A DNA stretch of 64,000 nt from Halomonas lysinitropha (GCF_902500215.1 NZ_CABVOU010000016.1:85734-149733), one strand, 5' to 3'; numbered from the stretch's first letter, positions 47,480 to 57,996 are shown. Translations and numbers: made by a program. Notes: generated from the letters alone by a model not told the origin.

Positions 47480-50417
47480 CGGTGCATTCACCATGCTCTG
47501 GGTTGAGGGGCAGCCACAGATTGATGCGGGTGCCCTTGGCCTGCCCGGGGGGCGGGGAGTCGATATCGATCTGGCCGCCATGCTCGGCAATGATGCTATA
47601 AACCAGCGGCAGGCCGAGGCCCGTGCCCTCACCGGGCGGCTTGGTGGTGGTGAAGGGCTCGAACAGGTGGTCGCGCACCCATTCATCTATGCCGTGGCCC
47701 TGGTCGGTGACGGTGACATGAAGCCACCCGTCCTGAGGGGCGGCATCGATGGTGACTTCGCCGCCCGGGGCGCTGGCGTCGCGGGCATTGCCGAGCAGGT
47801 TGACCATTACCTGCAGCAGCCGTTGGGCATCTCCCTTGACCTCGAGGCCCGCCGGGCAGCGATTGTGATAGTGAATATCCTCCCTCGAGCGGGCGAGGTG
47901 GATCAAGTGCAGGGCCTCGTCGATCAGGTTGGCCAGCGGTACCGGCGCGAAGGGTTGGCCGGTCACGTGGCGGCCGCCATGGGCGAAGCCGACCAGCGAC
48001 TCGACGATGCGCGTGATGCGGTCGGTCAGCTGCTGGATCTGAGTGGCGCTCTCCAGTACCTCCGGGTCGTCGGTATCGTAGCGTAGATTCTGGGCCAGCG
48101 AGGAGATGCCGGTGACGGGGTTGCCGATCTCGTGGGCCACGCCCGCCGCCAGCTGGCCGATGGAGGCCAACCGGGCGGCATGCACGAGTTCGTCCTCCAG
48201 CCACTTCATTTCGCTGTGGTCCTCCACCAGGATCACGGTACCGCCGCGCACCTCCTCGTCGACCTCGAGCGCGGCCTTGTGCAGGCTCAGGTAGCGAGTG
48301 GTGCCGTCCAGTGTCACCGGCTGCTTGTAGAGGTGATCGTGGTGCTCGAGGAGCACGCGTCCCAGCAGGGCTTCCCAGGGTGGGGGCAGGCCATCGCGGC
48401 GGGCCCCGATCACACTGTTGCCTTCGATGCCGGAAAGCTCGGCGAGGGCGTCGTTCCACATCAGCAGCTCGTCGTCGGCGCCGAAGGCGCACAGCCCCAC
48501 CGGCAGCCGTGTGAGGATACGGCGGTGGTAGCGGCGCAGGCCGTCGAGTTCCCGGGCCAGGCCGGTGAGCCGGGTGCGATAGGCCTCCAGGCGGCTCTCG
48601 ACGAATTGGACGTCATCATTGGGCTCCAGGCCACCGCGGCGATAGGGCAGGTAGCGGTCGACGATGTCCTGTGCCACCGAGGGGCCCATCAGTCCCGAGA
48701 GGTTGGCCTGGATGCGGTCGCGCAGCCGGCGCAGGGCGTAGGGGCGGCCATCCAGCGGCGACAGGCCCAGGTCGGTCAGGGCGCGGTCGACCTCTCGGCT
48801 GGCGACCTCCTCTCCCAGGGCGCGGGCCAGATGGTGTTTGAATTCCTCGCCGTTCCCGGCCACCAGCGGCAGGCGCTTGGGGCGGATCACCGCATCCACC
48901 GAGCAGGCCTCGGCCGCGGCCCTCTCGCCGGCGGAGGTTGGCGTGATCAGCGACACCAGGATGAGGGTCAGGATATTGGCCGCCAGCGAGACCAGGGTCA
49001 CCACGTACCAGACGGGCTCGCCGGCCAGTACCTCGAGGCCCGGCGGCAGCAGCACCAGGGCCGGGATGTCGCTGAGCAGTGGCACCCAGGTGCCGGCGAG
49101 CCATACGAGCCCGCCTGCCGTCAGCCCGCTGACCATCCCCTTGCGGTTGGCCCCCGGCCAGTAGAGCAGCGCGAGCATGCCCGGCAAGAACTGGGCGATG
49201 CCGATGAAGGCGGCCAGTCCCAGGGTGGTGAGATCATGGTTCACGCCCACCAGGCGGTAGAAGAGCCAGCCGCCGAGGATCACCGCCACGATCAGGGCGC
49301 GGCGCAGCCAGCGCAACCAGCGATAGAGGTCCGGCTGGTCCACCGGGGGGTGGGCAACCAGCACCAGGTGGTTGAGGATCATCCCCGACAGCGCCAGGGA
49401 GATGATGATCATGGTGCCGCTGGTGGCCGCCAGGCCGGCGATGAACACCACTCCCTGGAGCCACAGCGACTCGGAGAGTCCGTAGGCCAGGTAGGCGGTG
49501 CCGAGACCGCCGGCATCGACGCCCAGACGCTGGGAGGCCCAGAGGATGAGGGGGACGGGCAGCGCCATCAGCAGCAGGAACAGCGGCAGCGACCAGGCCG
49601 CCTGGAGGAGGGTGCGCCGCGAGAGGGTCTCGGCGAAGGTGATGTGGAACATGTGCGGCATCAGGAAGGCCGCGGCGAAGAAAAGCAGCAGCAGGGTGCG
49701 CCACTGGGCCGGGTCGAGCTGGGCAATGCCGAGCTGCGCCGCGCGCCCCGGCCCGTCCAGCCAGGCCTGGAGGTCCGCGGGGCCGTCGAAGACCACGAAC
49801 AGCGCGAAGGCCCCCAGTGTCAGCATGGCGGTGAGCTTGACGAGAGACTCCAGGGCGATGACCGCGAGCAGGGTGTCGTGGCGGGCGTGGAGCCGGGTGT
49901 GGCGGGCGCCGAAGAGGATGGCGAACAGCGCGATCAGTGCGCAGAACAGCAGGGCCAGCAGGGCCGGTCTGGCGGTGCCGGTCAGCAGAGCGATGGTGTC
50001 GCCCAGGGTCTGCACCTGGAGGGCCAGCAGGGGCAGCACGGCCAAGAGGCTGATCAGGGTGATCAGGGTGCCGACCCAGCGTGAGCGGAAGCGGAAGGCG
50101 AAGAGATCGGCCAGCGAGGCCAGCTGGTAGGTGCGGGTCATGCGCTGGATCGGCACCAGCAGGACCGGAGCGAGCAGGAAGGCACCGGCCACGCCCAGGT
50201 AGTAGGCGAGGTAGCCGTAACCGGCATTGCCGGCAAGCTCCAGGCTGCCGTAGATCGCCCAGGCGCTGGCATAGACCCCTAGCGCCAGGGTGTAGACAAC
50301 AGGATGGCGGGCGATGCGCGTGGGAATCCACTGCCGCTCTATCGCCAGGGCCCCCAGGAACAGCAGCAGCAGGTAGCCGCTGCCGAGGGCCAGCAAGCCG
50401 CCGAGGCTAGCGTTCAT
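47457..50417 (-). CDS. cbrA: Sensor histidine kinase CbrA with transporter-like domain
   Basis: A 986-residue membrane sensor that phosphorylates CbrB in response to carbon/nitrogen state (histidine uptake is reported for Pseudomonas CbrA). The N-terminal ~500 residues form a sodium/solute symporter (SLC5-like) domain with about 13 membrane segments; a STAC-like linker (about 505-600) follows, then a PAS domain (about 625-730) and a kinase with the H-box [18 protein letters not shown] and the ATP-binding [14 protein letters not shown]. Length and layout match Pseudomonas CbrA (about 980 residues). It overlaps cbrX by 11 nt and cbrB by 23 nt. Confidence 0.96.
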   Translation of the reverse strand: MNASLGGLLALGSGYLLLLFLGALAIERQWIPTRIARHPVVYTLALGVYASAWAIYGSLELAGNAGYGYLAYYLGVAGAFLLAPVLLVPIQRMTRTYQLASLADLFAFRFRSRWVGTLITLISLLAVLPLLALQVQTLGDTIALLTGTARPALLALLFCALIALFAILFGARHTRLHARHDTLLAVIALESLVKLTAMLTLGAFALFVVFDGPADLQAWLDGPGRAAQLGIAQLDPAQWRTLLLLFFAAAFLMPHMFHITFAETLSRRTLLQAAWSLPLFLLLMALPVPLILWASQRLGVDAGGLGTAYLAYGLSESLWLQGVVFIAGLAATSGTMIIISLALSGMILNHLVLVAHPPVDQPDLYRWLRWLRRALIVAVILGGWLFYRLVGVNHDLTTLGLAAFIGIAQFLPGMLALLYWPGANRKGMVSGLTAGGLVWLAGTWVPLLSDIPALVLLPPGLEVLAGEPVWYVVTLVSLAANILTLILVSLITPTSAGERAAAEACSVDAVIRPKRLPLVAGNGEEFKHHLARALGEEVASREVDRALTDLGLSPLDGRPYALRRLRDRIQANLSGLMGPSVAQDIVDRYLPYRRGGLEPNDDVQFVESRLEAYRTRLTGLARELDGLRRYHRRILTRLPVGLCAFGADDELLMWNDALAELSGIEGNSVIGARRDGLPPPWEALLGRVLLEHHDHLYKQPVTLDGTTRYLSLHKAALEVDEEVRGGTVILVEDHSEMKWLEDELVHAARLASIGQLAAGVAHEIGNPVTGISSLAQNLRYDTDDPEVLESATQIQQLTDRITRIVESLVGFAHGGRHVTGQPFAPVPLANLIDEALHLIHLARSREDIHYHNRCPAGLEVKGDAQRLLQVMVNLLGNARDASAPGGEVTIDAAPQDGWLHVTVTDQGHGIDEWVRDHLFEPFTTTKPPGEGTGLGLPLVYSIIAEHGGQIDIDSPPPGQAKGTRINLWLPLNPEHGECTDEPDPDR

Positions 50418-50583
50418 CGAGTTTTCTCTTCTGCTCCAGCCACAGGGTCAGGGCGATCAGCACCCCCCAGATGACGAAGGGGCGATACCAGGCTACCTCG
50501 GGACTGGCCCAGCCACTCATCAATAGCGGGGAGAGCAGGTAGCCGCCAAAGACCAGGAAGAGCATGATGCGATAGACGTACAT
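50407..50583 (-). CDS. cbrX: Small membrane protein CbrX
   Basis: A 58-residue frame starting at ATG 50583 (GAGAGGAG-type purines upstream), easy to miss because of its size. It has two hydrophobic helices (about 3-24, MYVYRIMLFLVFGGYLLSPL, and about 35-50) and a basic tail EQKRKLDER. It overlaps the cbrA start by 11 nt and begins 12 nt after gluQ. Pseudomonas putida has a similar small frame, cbrX, overlapping cbrA and affecting its translation. Function here is inferred from position and hydrophobicity. Confidence 0.82.
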   Translation of the reverse strand: MYVYRIMLFLVFGGYLLSPLLMSGWASPEVAWYRPFVIWGVLIALTLWLEQKRKLDER

Positions 50584-50595
50584 GAGAGGCTCCTC

Positions 50596-51489
50596 TCAGG
50601 GCGCGACGCTGCCGGCCTGGCAGTGAGGCTCGGCGCGCAGCCGGGCGATCTCCCAGTGGTCCACGGCCCAGCGCAGCTGCTCTGCCACCGGTGCCGTGGC
50701 AAGCTCCCGGGGCGGGGCCTGATCCAGTGTGGCCAGGGCCGCATGCAGCAGCGGGCGCACCGCATCGTCCTGCTCCGGCAGGGCTGGTGCGAGGTTCTGC
50801 TTGGAGAGCTTCTGGCCGTCCTCGCCGATGATCAGCGGCAGGTGCAGGTAGCGCGGTTGGGGGGCGCCCAGGGCGTGCTGCAGCTGGCGCTGCCAGGGGG
50901 TATTGTCGAGCAGGTCGACGCCGCGCACCACGTCGCTGATGCCCTGATCGGCGTCGTCGACCACCACGGCGAGCTGGTAGGCCCAGAGACCGTCCTTGCG
51001 CTGGAGTACCACGTCGCCGAGTTCGGCCGGATCGAGACGCTGCTCGCCGAACAGGCGGTCCTGCCACACCACCGGACGCAGGCCCAGGTCGCTGCGCAGT
51101 CGCCAGGCTACCGGCTTGCCGGGTTCCTGCACCCCTTGCCGACACCAGCCGGGGTAGACGGCGTAGTCGCGCCACTGCTTTCGTGAGCAGCTACAGGGAT
51201 AGGCGAGCCCCAGATCCTTGAGGCGTTCCAGGGCTGCGGCATAGGCGTCGTTTCGCTCATGCTGCCAGAGTACCGGACCGTCCCAGTGGAGGCCGAAGGC
51301 CTCGAGCTGGCGCAGGATGGTGTCGGCGGCCCCGGTGGGGCAACGCGGCGGATCGATGTCCTCGATGCGCAGCCACCACGCGCCTCTCGCTTGGCGGGCA
51401 TCCAGGAAGCTGGCCAGAGCCGCCACCAGGGAGCCGAAGTGCAGGGGTCCCGAGGGAGTTGGCGCAAAGCGTCCACGGTAGCGGCTCAT
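50596..51489 (-). CDS. gluQ: Glutamyl-Q tRNA(Asp) synthetase
   Basis: GluQRS attaches glutamate to queuosine 34 of tRNA-Asp. It resembles the catalytic half of GluRS and lacks the anticodon-binding domain, so 297 residues is normal. Start ATG 51489 (GGGAG upstream). HIGH-type motif FAPTPSGPLHFGSL (about 8-21); KLSKQN replaces KMSKS; a Cys/Tyr zinc site is near CSCSRKQW. It follows dksA across a terminator and leads into cbrX-cbrA-cbrB, as in Pseudomonas. Confidence 0.95.
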   Translation of the reverse strand: MSRYRGRFAPTPSGPLHFGSLVAALASFLDARQARGAWWLRIEDIDPPRCPTGAADTILRQLEAFGLHWDGPVLWQHERNDAYAAALERLKDLGLAYPCSCSRKQWRDYAVYPGWCRQGVQEPGKPVAWRLRSDLGLRPVVWQDRLFGEQRLDPAELGDVVLQRKDGLWAYQLAVVVDDADQGISDVVRGVDLLDNTPWQRQLQHALGAPQPRYLHLPLIIGEDGQKLSKQNLAPALPEQDDAVRPLLHAALATLDQAPPRELATAPVAEQLRWAVDHWEIARLRAEPHCQAGSVAP

Positions 51490-51519
51490 CGATACTCCCT
51501 GTCGTTCAGGGCCGATACG

Positions 51520-51544
51520 CAAACGGGCACCCTGGGGTGCCCGT
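51520..51544 (-). terminator. Intrinsic terminator of dksA
   Basis: On the minus strand ACGGGCACCC and GGGTGCCCGT form a near-perfect stem, followed by TTTGCG. It lies between dksA and gluQ. Confidence 0.75.
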
Positions 51545-51579
51545 CGCGGGGTGGGATCACGGAGATCGGCATGGCTGAC

Positions 51580-52017
51580 TCAGCCGCCCAGCTGTTTTTC
51601 CTTGAGCTCGGCCAGGGTCTTGCAGTCCACGCACAGGGTCGCGGTGGGCCGTGCCTCGAGCCGACGAATCCCGATTTCGACGCCGCACGCCTCGCAGAAG
51701 CCGTATTCGTCCTCGTCGATCTTCTCGAGCGTCTCGTTGATCTTCTTGAGCAGCTTGCGTTCGCGATCACGGGTGCGCAGCTCTAGGTTGAAGCCTTCCT
51801 CCTGGGTGGCTCGATCGGCAGGGTCGGCATAGTTGTTTGCCTCCTCCTGCAGGTGGCGCACGGTGCGGTCGACTTCTTCCATGAGCTCCTGTTTCCAGCC
51901 CAGCAGGATCTGTCGGAAGTGCTCCAGCTGCTTGTCGTTCATGTACTCTTCACCCGGCGCCGGCTCGTACGGGGTGAATTTCTTGGGAGCATCCATCTTC
52001 TTTTCAGCTACTGGCAT
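51580..52017 (-). CDS. dksA: RNA polymerase-binding transcription factor DksA
   Basis: DksA binds RNA polymerase and, with ppGpp, adjusts rRNA and amino-acid gene transcription. The 145-residue protein has the coiled-coil tip motif DPADRAT (D-x-x-D-x-A) and a four-cysteine zinc finger (FCEACG...LCVDC), so it is the zinc-containing form. The start MPVAEKKMDAPKK is conventional. It diverges from the aminotransferase gene. Confidence 0.97.
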   Translation of the reverse strand: MPVAEKKMDAPKKFTPYEPAPGEEYMNDKQLEHFRQILLGWKQELMEEVDRTVRHLQEEANNYADPADRATQEEGFNLELRTRDRERKLLKKINETLEKIDEDEYGFCEACGVEIGIRRLEARPTATLCVDCKTLAELKEKQLGG

Positions 52018-52234
52018 GGGATTGCCTCGTTACTTGAGTGACTACTGATCAATACCCGTCGTGATGCCTGGTATCTCACGCCAAAGGGGTGCTTGTTTAG
52101 CGCAAAAACTAAGGTCGTGCAACCTCTTCCACCGTCAGGACTGCGCTTGCACGCCAAAAGTCGTAACATGCCGATTTTACTCCCGGCCGCGGGAAGATGC
52201 CCGTCGTGCCGCGATGTGTCTAGAGGAGCCGTGC

Positions 52235-53395
52235 ATGTCCTGGAATTCGCGCGTCGAGCGTATCGCCCCCTTCCGCGTGATGAGCCTGCTGGAGACGGCT
52301 CAGGCCCGCGAAGCCGCCGGGCACGATGTCATCCACCTGGAGGTCGGTGAGCCCGATTTCCCGACCCCCGGGCCGGTTATCGAGGCTGGCCATGCTGCCC
52401 TGTCCGCCGGTCATACGCGTTACACGCCGGCGGCGGGGCTGCCGGCACTACGTGAAGCCATCGCTGATCACTATGCCGAGCACTTCGGCACCAGGGTAGA
52501 TCCGCGGCGGATCCTGGTCACGCCCGGCGCCTCCGGGGCGCTGCTGCTGGCCAGTCAGCTGCTGGCCGGCCCGGGTGACCGGGTGCTGATGGCCGACCCC
52601 AATTACCCCTGCAATCGCCATTTCATGGCTCTGGCCGGTGCCGAGGTGGACGCCGTGCCGGTGGGCCCGGCCAGCGGCTGGCAACTGGATGCGGGGCTCG
52701 TCGACGCTCACTGGCGCGACGAGACTCGCCTGGCAATGCTCGCCACGCCCTCGAACCCCACCGGCCATATGCTCGATGCCGGCCAGCTCTCGGCGGTGGT
52801 CGAAACGGTGGCGGCGCGTGGTGGCCACCTGCTGGTGGACGAAATCTACCAGGGGCTCTGCTACGATTTTGCGCCGCTCTCGGTGGCCTCGATCACCGCG
52901 GACGCCTTCGTGGTCAATAGCTTCTCCAAGTACTTCGGCATGACCGGCTGGCGCCTGGGCTGGCTGCTGGCGCCCGAGGCGGCGGTGGAGCCCCTCGCCC
53001 GGCTGGCCCAGAACGTCTTCCTGGCGGCTTCCACCCCGGCCCAGCATGCGGCCCTCGCCGCCTTCTCGCCTGAATGCCGGGATATCCTCGAGACCCGCCG
53101 CAGCGAGCTCGAGCGCCGCCGTGATGCCCTGCTGGAAGGTCTCTCTCGCCTGGGGCTGGCCCCCTCCCTGCCGCCCCAGGGGGCCTTCTATCTGTGGCTC
53201 GATATCTCCCGCTACAGCGACGACAGCGAGGCTTTCTGCCAGGCGCTGCTCGAGGAGGAGAACGTCGCCATCACCCCGGGCACTGATTTCGCCCTGCTTG
53301 GCGGCGAACATCATGTGCGTATTGCCTTCACCACCGGCGAGGCGCGGCTGGAAGAGGCCGTGTCCCGCTTCGAGCGCTTCCTGGCGCGTCGCTGA
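52235..53395 (+). CDS. Class I/II PLP-dependent aminotransferase
   Basis: A fold-type I aminotransferase of 386 residues from ATG 52235 (AGAGGAG upstream). The PLP lysine lies in VNSFSKYFGMTGWRLGW (about 230-240); EVGEPDFPTP, TPGASGAL and ATPSNPTGH are the substrate/PLP segments. It belongs to the AspC/aromatic aminotransferase-like group; the substrate cannot be assigned. It ends with an overlap to sfsA (TGATGG), and a similar dksA-linked aminotransferase is known in Pseudomonas. Confidence 0.88.
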   Translation: MSWNSRVERIAPFRVMSLLETAQAREAAGHDVIHLEVGEPDFPTPGPVIEAGHAALSAGHTRYTPAAGLPALREAIADHYAEHFGTRVDPRRILVTPGASGALLLASQLLAGPGDRVLMADPNYPCNRHFMALAGAEVDAVPVGPASGWQLDAGLVDAHWRDETRLAMLATPSNPTGHMLDAGQLSAVVETVAARGGHLLVDEIYQGLCYDFAPLSVASITADAFVVNSFSKYFGMTGWRLGWLLAPEAAVEPLARLAQNVFLAASTPAQHAALAAFSPECRDILETRRSELERRRDALLEGLSRLGLAPSLPPQGAFYLWLDISRYSDDSEAFCQALLEEENVAITPGTDFALLGGEHHVRIAFTTGEARLEEAVSRFERFLARR

Positions 53396-54186
53396 TGGAG
53401 TATCCGGCCCTGGTCCCCGGGACCCTGCTGCGACGCTACAAGCGCTTCCTGGCCGATGTGCGCCTCGATGGCGGCCGCGAGGTGGTGGCTCACTGTCCCA
53501 ATACCGGCTCGATGCGGGAGGTGAACGTGCCGGGGTGCCGCGTCTGGCTATCGCCCAGCGACAACCCGGCCCGCAAGCTGAACTGGACCTGGGAGCTGAT
53601 CGAGCTGCCGCAAGGCGACGGCACCATGGCGGCGGCCTCGGTGCATACCGGTCGGGCCAACCGCATCGTCGAAGAAGCGTTGCGTGCGGGGCATGTAGAG
53701 GAGCTGGCCGGCCACGCGGCGATCCGGCGCGAGGCCGCGGTAGAGGGGGCGAGACTCGACTTTCGCCTCGACGATCCTGAACGCGGCACCACCTTCGTCG
53801 AAGTCAAGCAGGTGACCCTCAGAGAGGCCGATGGCCATGGCTACTTTCCGGATGCGGTGAGCACGCGGGGCCGCCGCCATCTCGAGGCGCTGGCAGCCCT
53901 CGCGGCACAGGGGCACCGCGCCGTGCTGCTGTTCTGCGTGGCCCACGAGGGTATCGAGGACGTGGCCCCTGCGGCACACCTGGACCCGGCCTATGCCGCG
54001 AGCCTGCGCGAGGTGGCGACCCTTGGTGTGGAGGTGCTGGCGCGGCGCTGCGACGTGATCCGTAAAGCCGACGTGCCGGTGGCGATCCGTCTGGGACGCC
54101 GGTTGCCGGTTTCATTCACCCGCGAGGTGGGTCCGGTCGTGGCCGTCGATGGAAACGGGAGGCTCGCGGGTCAGCGGTCGATATAG
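53395..54186 (+). CDS. sfsA: SfsA family protein
   Basis: SfsA was named for stimulating maltose fermentation in E. coli and has a nuclease-like fold; its role remains unclear. The 263-residue protein has the N-terminal OB-like region (GTLLRRYKRFLADV), CPNTGSM, and the PD-(D/E)xK-like stretch RLDFRL...TFVEVKQVTL. It starts inside the stop of the aminotransferase gene and its end overlaps the convergent DUF4426 gene by 16 bp. Confidence 0.93.
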   Translation: MEYPALVPGTLLRRYKRFLADVRLDGGREVVAHCPNTGSMREVNVPGCRVWLSPSDNPARKLNWTWELIELPQGDGTMAAASVHTGRANRIVEEALRAGHVEELAGHAAIRREAAVEGARLDFRLDDPERGTTFVEVKQVTLREADGHGYFPDAVSTRGRRHLEALAALAAQGHRAVLLFCVAHEGIEDVAPAAHLDPAYAASLREVATLGVEVLARRCDVIRKADVPVAIRLGRRLPVSFTREVGPVVAVDGNGRLAGQRSI

Positions 54187-54623
54187 AAGCGTTGGATGAA
54201 ACTGAGCTCGGCGGGCTCGGCATTGCGGTCGTGGTGCACGCGAAGGTCGAAGCGCATCGGCTCATCCTCGCGTATGCGGAACACCGCTACCTGGGACGGC
54301 GCGTCGCCGATACGTACGCTGCGAAATGACAGCGGCTGGGTGTCACTCCCGTCGAGGCCACCGATTCGACCGTCGACCGGTGCCGAGACCGGACGGGTCG
54401 AGCCATCCTCGAGCTCCTCGATCACGCTGACGTTGAGCAGGGCCATGACGCGGCTGCGCTGAATGCCATGTTCCCGGGCCACTTCCTCCGGCAGGAAACT
54501 GGTGTTCACGGCGCTGTAGTGGATCTGGTGGTTCCCCACCTGTTCGTACTGCTGGGCCTGGGCCGGCAGGGTCAACAGCAGCGCCAGGCCCGCTGCCAGG
54601 GCTATCAGGCTATGTCGCATCAT
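54171..54623 (-). CDS. DUF4426 periplasmic protein
   Basis: A 150-residue secreted protein of unknown function. A signal peptide (MMRHSLIALAAGLALLLTLPAQAQQ, cleavage after AQA at about 23) starts at ATG 54623 or the next codon. The mature part is mainly beta, as in the DUF4426 family, which commonly follows metW in pseudomonads and relatives. It begins 47 nt after metW and may be co-transcribed with metX-metW. Confidence 0.8.
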   Translation of the reverse strand: MMRHSLIALAAGLALLLTLPAQAQQYEQVGNHQIHYSAVNTSFLPEEVAREHGIQRSRVMALLNVSVIEELEDGSTRPVSAPVDGRIGGLDGSDTQPLSFRSVRIGDAPSQVAVFRIREDEPMRFDLRVHHDRNAEPAELSFIQRFYIDR

Positions 54624-54670
54624 CGTCGGTTCCCCCTTGTTCGGTATCTCTCGCCTGCGCCTTCCCGGCA

Positions 54671-55273
54671 TCACGCCTCGCGGCGGGCGACCCGGAAGAT
54701 AGCGATCTCGCCGAACAGGTTGGGCCACCACCGCGAGGTCCAGTGCCCCTCGTGGTCGCCGATGCCCACTGCCCGGTCGACAATGCTCAGACCCTTGTCG
54801 CGGCACAGGCGTTCAAAGTCGTTGAAGGTCGAGAGGTGGATGTTGGGGGTGTCGTACCAGGCATGGGGCAGCGACCGGGACACCGGCATGTAGCCCTTGA
54901 AGCCCAGATAGGCGCGATGGCGCCAGTAGGCGAAGTTGGGGAAGGTGATGATGCACTCCCCGGCGACGCGCAGCATCTCGTCGAGCATCAGGTCCGGCCG
55001 GCGCAGGGCCTGAAGCGCCTGGGTCATGACCACCAGGTCGCAGGCGTCATCCTCGAAGTTGGCGAGCCCCTCGTCGAGGTTCTGCTCGATGACGTTGACG
55101 CCCTTGGCCAGGCAGGCGGTGATGCCGTCGGGGTCGATCTCCAGGCCATAGCCCGTGACCTGCTTGTCGCGGGCCAGCGCCGCCAGCAGTGTGCCCTCCC
55201 CGCAGCCCAGGTCGAGCACCCTCGCGCCCTGCGGGACCCAGTCGTGAATCAGCTTGAGGTCGGCGCGCATCAT
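54671..55273 (-). CDS. metW: Methionine biosynthesis protein MetW
   Basis: A SAM-dependent-methyltransferase-fold protein required with MetX for homoserine acylation in several proteobacteria. The 200-residue sequence has [17 protein letters not shown] (about 18-34), [12 protein letters not shown], the [12 protein letters not shown] segment and [12 protein letters not shown]. It overlaps metX by 4 nt (ATGA), so the two are coupled. MetW does not seem to be a classic methyltransferase; it probably acts on MetX. Confidence 0.94.
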   Translation of the reverse strand: MMRADLKLIHDWVPQGARVLDLGCGEGTLLAALARDKQVTGYGLEIDPDGITACLAKGVNVIEQNLDEGLANFEDDACDLVVMTQALQALRRPDLMLDEMLRVAGECIITFPNFAYWRHRAYLGFKGYMPVSRSLPHAWYDTPNIHLSTFNDFERLCRDKGLSIVDRAVGIGDHEGHWTSRWWPNLFGEIAIFRVARREA

Positions 55274-56427
55274 GGGCGGTCCTCCAGGCCCTGGTCGCGG
55301 GCGACGCGGTTCATGAAGGCGGCGAAGACCGCCTGGTAGCGCGGCTCGGGCATCAGGAAGGCGTCGTGGCCGTGCGGCGAGTCGATGTTGGCGTAGCTGA
55401 CCGCCTTGTCGGCGCGGATCAGGGCGTTGACCAGCTCCTTGGAGCGCGAGGGCGGGAAGCGCCAGTCGGTGGAGAAGCTGACCACCAGGAAGGGACAGGT
55501 GGCGGGCGCCAGGGCCCGGGCCAGATCACCACCGTGAGCCGCGGCCGGGTCGAAGTAGTCCAGCGCCTTGGTCATGAGAAGGTAGGTGTTGGCATCGAAG
55601 GAGTTGGAAAAGGTGTCCCCCTGGTGGCGCAGGTAAGACTCCACCTGGAATTCCACGTCGTAGCCGAAATTCAGGTCGTTACTGCGCAGGTCACGGCCGA
55701 ACTTGCTACCCATGGCATCTTCGGAGAGGTAAGTGATGTGCCCCACCATGCGGGCGAGCTTGAGGCCGCGGCGCGGCACCGTGTCATGGTTGGCGTACCA
55801 GCCATCCTGGAAGTCGCGGTCGGAGCGAATTGCCTGGCGCGCCACCTCGTTGAAGGCGATGTTCTGTGCCGATAGCTTCGGCGTCGCCGCGATGACCACC
55901 GCATTGGCGATTCGCTCGGGATAGTCGAGGGTCCACTGGAGGACCTGCATGCCCCCCAGGCTGCCGCCGATCACGGCGGCGAAGCGCTCGATGCCCAGCC
56001 GGTCGGCCAGCCGCGCCTGGCTGTGGACCCAGTCTTCTACCGTCATGATCGGGAAGTCGGGGCCCCACTGGTGCCCTGTCGCCGGGTTCGCGCTGGTGGG
56101 GCCGGTGCTGCCATGACAGCCGCCGAGATTGTTCAGCGAAACCACGAAGAAGCGGTCCGTGTCGATCGACTTGCCGGGGCCGATATGGGCGTCCCACCAA
56201 CCCGGCTTGCGCTCGTCCGTCCTGTGGTAGCCCGCCGCATGGTGGTGGCCGGAGAGGGCATGACAGATCAGGATGGCATTGGAGCGTTCGGCGTTGAGGG
56301 CACCGTAGGTCTCGTATACCAGGTCATAGGCCGGCAGCGTCCTGCCACAGGCCAGGGGTAGCGGGTCGTCGAAGTGAGCCGTCTCGGGCGTCACCAGGCC
56401 GACCGAATCGGGGGAGAACTCGGGCAT
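55270..56427 (-). CDS. metX: Homoserine O-acyltransferase MetX
   Basis: An alpha/beta-hydrolase enzyme that acylates homoserine in methionine synthesis. 385 residues from ATG 56427 ([10 protein letters not shown]). The catalytic serine is in GGSLGGMQ; the Asp and His lie near the C-terminus (His in [10 protein letters not shown]). MetX members linked to metW in gammaproteobacteria are usually succinyltransferases (MetXS) rather than acetyltransferases; specificity is not proven here. It lies in the yggS-proC-yggT-metX-metW block. Confidence 0.94.
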   Translation of the reverse strand: MPEFSPDSVGLVTPETAHFDDPLPLACGRTLPAYDLVYETYGALNAERSNAILICHALSGHHHAAGYHRTDERKPGWWDAHIGPGKSIDTDRFFVVSLNNLGGCHGSTGPTSANPATGHQWGPDFPIMTVEDWVHSQARLADRLGIERFAAVIGGSLGGMQVLQWTLDYPERIANAVVIAATPKLSAQNIAFNEVARQAIRSDRDFQDGWYANHDTVPRRGLKLARMVGHITYLSEDAMGSKFGRDLRSNDLNFGYDVEFQVESYLRHQGDTFSNSFDANTYLLMTKALDYFDPAAAHGGDLARALAPATCPFLVVSFSTDWRFPPSRSKELVNALIRADKAVSYANIDSPHGHDAFLMPEPRYQAVFAAFMNRVARDQGLEDRP

Positions 56428-56464
56428 CGGTCGTGTCGTGTCCAGTCGTGGGTGTCGGTCGACC

Positions 56465-57058
56465 TCAGAGGCCGACCAGGGCACCGGCGATGCCGGCGGC
56501 ACGGGTCAGCGAGCCCACCACGATACCATCGATCAGGCTGATGGCGATGAACACCACGATCGGCGAGAGGTCGATCATGCCCAGCGGCGGGATCACCCTG
56601 CGCACCGGCGACATGATCGGCTCCACCAGCTGCATCACCAGCAGGGCGCCCGGGTGGCTGGCCTGGGGTGCTACCCAGCTGAGAATGATCATCACGATCA
56701 GGGCGAAGAAGTAGATCTTCAGGATGGCGTTGGCAACGGCGGCCAGCGAGCCGATCGCCACGCCGGCGATGGGTGCCATGCCGAAGCCGGCGATTTGCAG
56801 AATCACGATGATGCTGATCGCCTTGATGACCAAGGCCGTGGCCAGGGTGGCCAGGTCGAAGCGTCCCATCACCGGTCCCAGGAAGCTCTGGAAGGGACGT
56901 ACCGCCGGCTGGGTGATCTTCACCACCGACTGGCTGATGGGGTTGTAGTAGTCGGCCCGGGATGCCTGCAGCAGGAAACGCAGCATCAGCAGGAAGATAT
57001 AGATGTTGATCAGGGTGTTCACCAGCAGCAGGCCGGCGCTTCCCAGTTGACTGCCCAT
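56465..57058 (-). CDS. yggT: YggT family membrane protein
   Basis: A 197-residue integral membrane protein with two YggT repeats and about four to six hydrophobic segments ([17 protein letters not shown] at about 15-31, and [18 protein letters not shown] at about 115). The precise role is unknown; the family is linked to osmotic tolerance and membrane protein or division complexes. It lies between proC and metX as in Pseudomonas. Confidence 0.93.
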   Translation of the reverse strand: MGSQLGSAGLLLVNTLINIYIFLLMLRFLLQASRADYYNPISQSVVKITQPAVRPFQSFLGPVMGRFDLATLATALVIKAISIIVILQIAGFGMAPIAGVAIGSLAAVANAILKIYFFALIVMIILSWVAPQASHPGALLVMQLVEPIMSPVRRVIPPLGMIDLSPIVVFIAISLIDGIVVGSLTRAAGIAGALVGL

Positions 57059-57120
57059 CGGGGCTCCTCCATGTCCTTGAATCGTCGTCGTGTCAGCCCG
57101 CGTGCGTGCTGGTCTGAGTC

Positions 57121-57945
57121 TCAGCGCTTGCCGAGTTCGTCCGCCATCTCGGAGGCGCGGTCGGCACAGGCGGTCATCGCCTCGGCCATGATGCGACGCA
57201 GGCCGGCCTCCTCGAGGTGTTCGACGGCGCGCTCCGTGGTGCCGCCGGGCGACATGACGTTGCGCTTGAGCTCGCCGGGAAGCTTATCACTCGAGAGCGC
57301 CATCTTCGCCGCTCCCAGGGCAGTCTGCATGGCCAGTCGCCGTGCGGTGTCGGCGGGCAGGCCCAGCTTTACGCCAGTCTCCTCCATGGCCTCGAACATC
57401 AGGAAGAAGTAGGCCGGGGCACTGCCCGAGACGGCGGTGACCGCATCGAGCAGGGCCTCGTCGTCGACCCATTCCACCAGGCCTACGGCCTCCATCAGCT
57501 CGGTGGCGAGCCGGCGCTGGGCATCGTCCACGTTGGCATTGGCGTAGAGCCCGGCGGCCCCGGCACCGACCAGTGCGGGAGTGTTGGGCATGCAGCGTAC
57601 CAGGGGAAGGTCGCCGCCGAGCCAGTGTTCCAGGGTCTCGGCGGGCAGTCCGGCCGCCACCGAGACGATCAGTGGCCGGCGCGCCTGGACGGCGTCGCGC
57701 ATCTTCTCGCAGACCTCGCGCATGATCTGCGGCTTGACCGCCAGCACCACCACATCCGACTCGGCGACCGCTGCTGCATTGTCGGTCGCGGTGTGGATGC
57801 TCAGCCGTTCGCGCAGCGGGGCGAGGATGTCGTCGCTGGGCGAGGTGGCCATGATGTCGTCGGGTGAGACGCCGCTTTCGATCATCCCACCGATGATGGC
57901 GCCGGCCATGTTGCCGGCGCCGATGAAGGTGACTTTGCTGGCCAT
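57121..57945 (-). CDS. proC: Pyrroline-5-carboxylate reductase
   Basis: ProC makes proline from pyrroline-5-carboxylate with NAD(P)H. The 274-residue enzyme has the dinucleotide motif FIGAGNMAGAIIGGM (6-20), VVLAVKPQ, and the family signature in the C-terminal helical domain (VSGSAPAYFF, MSPGGTTERAVEHLEEAGLR). It follows yggS and precedes yggT on the minus strand. Confidence 0.97.
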   Translation of the reverse strand: MASKVTFIGAGNMAGAIIGGMIESGVSPDDIMATSPSDDILAPLRERLSIHTATDNAAAVAESDVVVLAVKPQIMREVCEKMRDAVQARRPLIVSVAAGLPAETLEHWLGGDLPLVRCMPNTPALVGAGAAGLYANANVDDAQRRLATELMEAVGLVEWVDDEALLDAVTAVSGSAPAYFFLMFEAMEETGVKLGLPADTARRLAMQTALGAAKMALSSDKLPGELKRNVMSPGGTTERAVEHLEEAGLRRIMAEAMTACADRASEMADELGKR

Positions 57946-57996
57946 GGGATCTGTCCTTCTTAGTGGTGGAGTACCTCGGCCGGCGGCCGGCGAGGG

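Noticed and set aside
48132..50084. A 650-codon plus-strand frame across cbrA
   Set aside because: Antisense to cbrA, made of low-complexity Gly/Gln/His runs typical of GC shadows.
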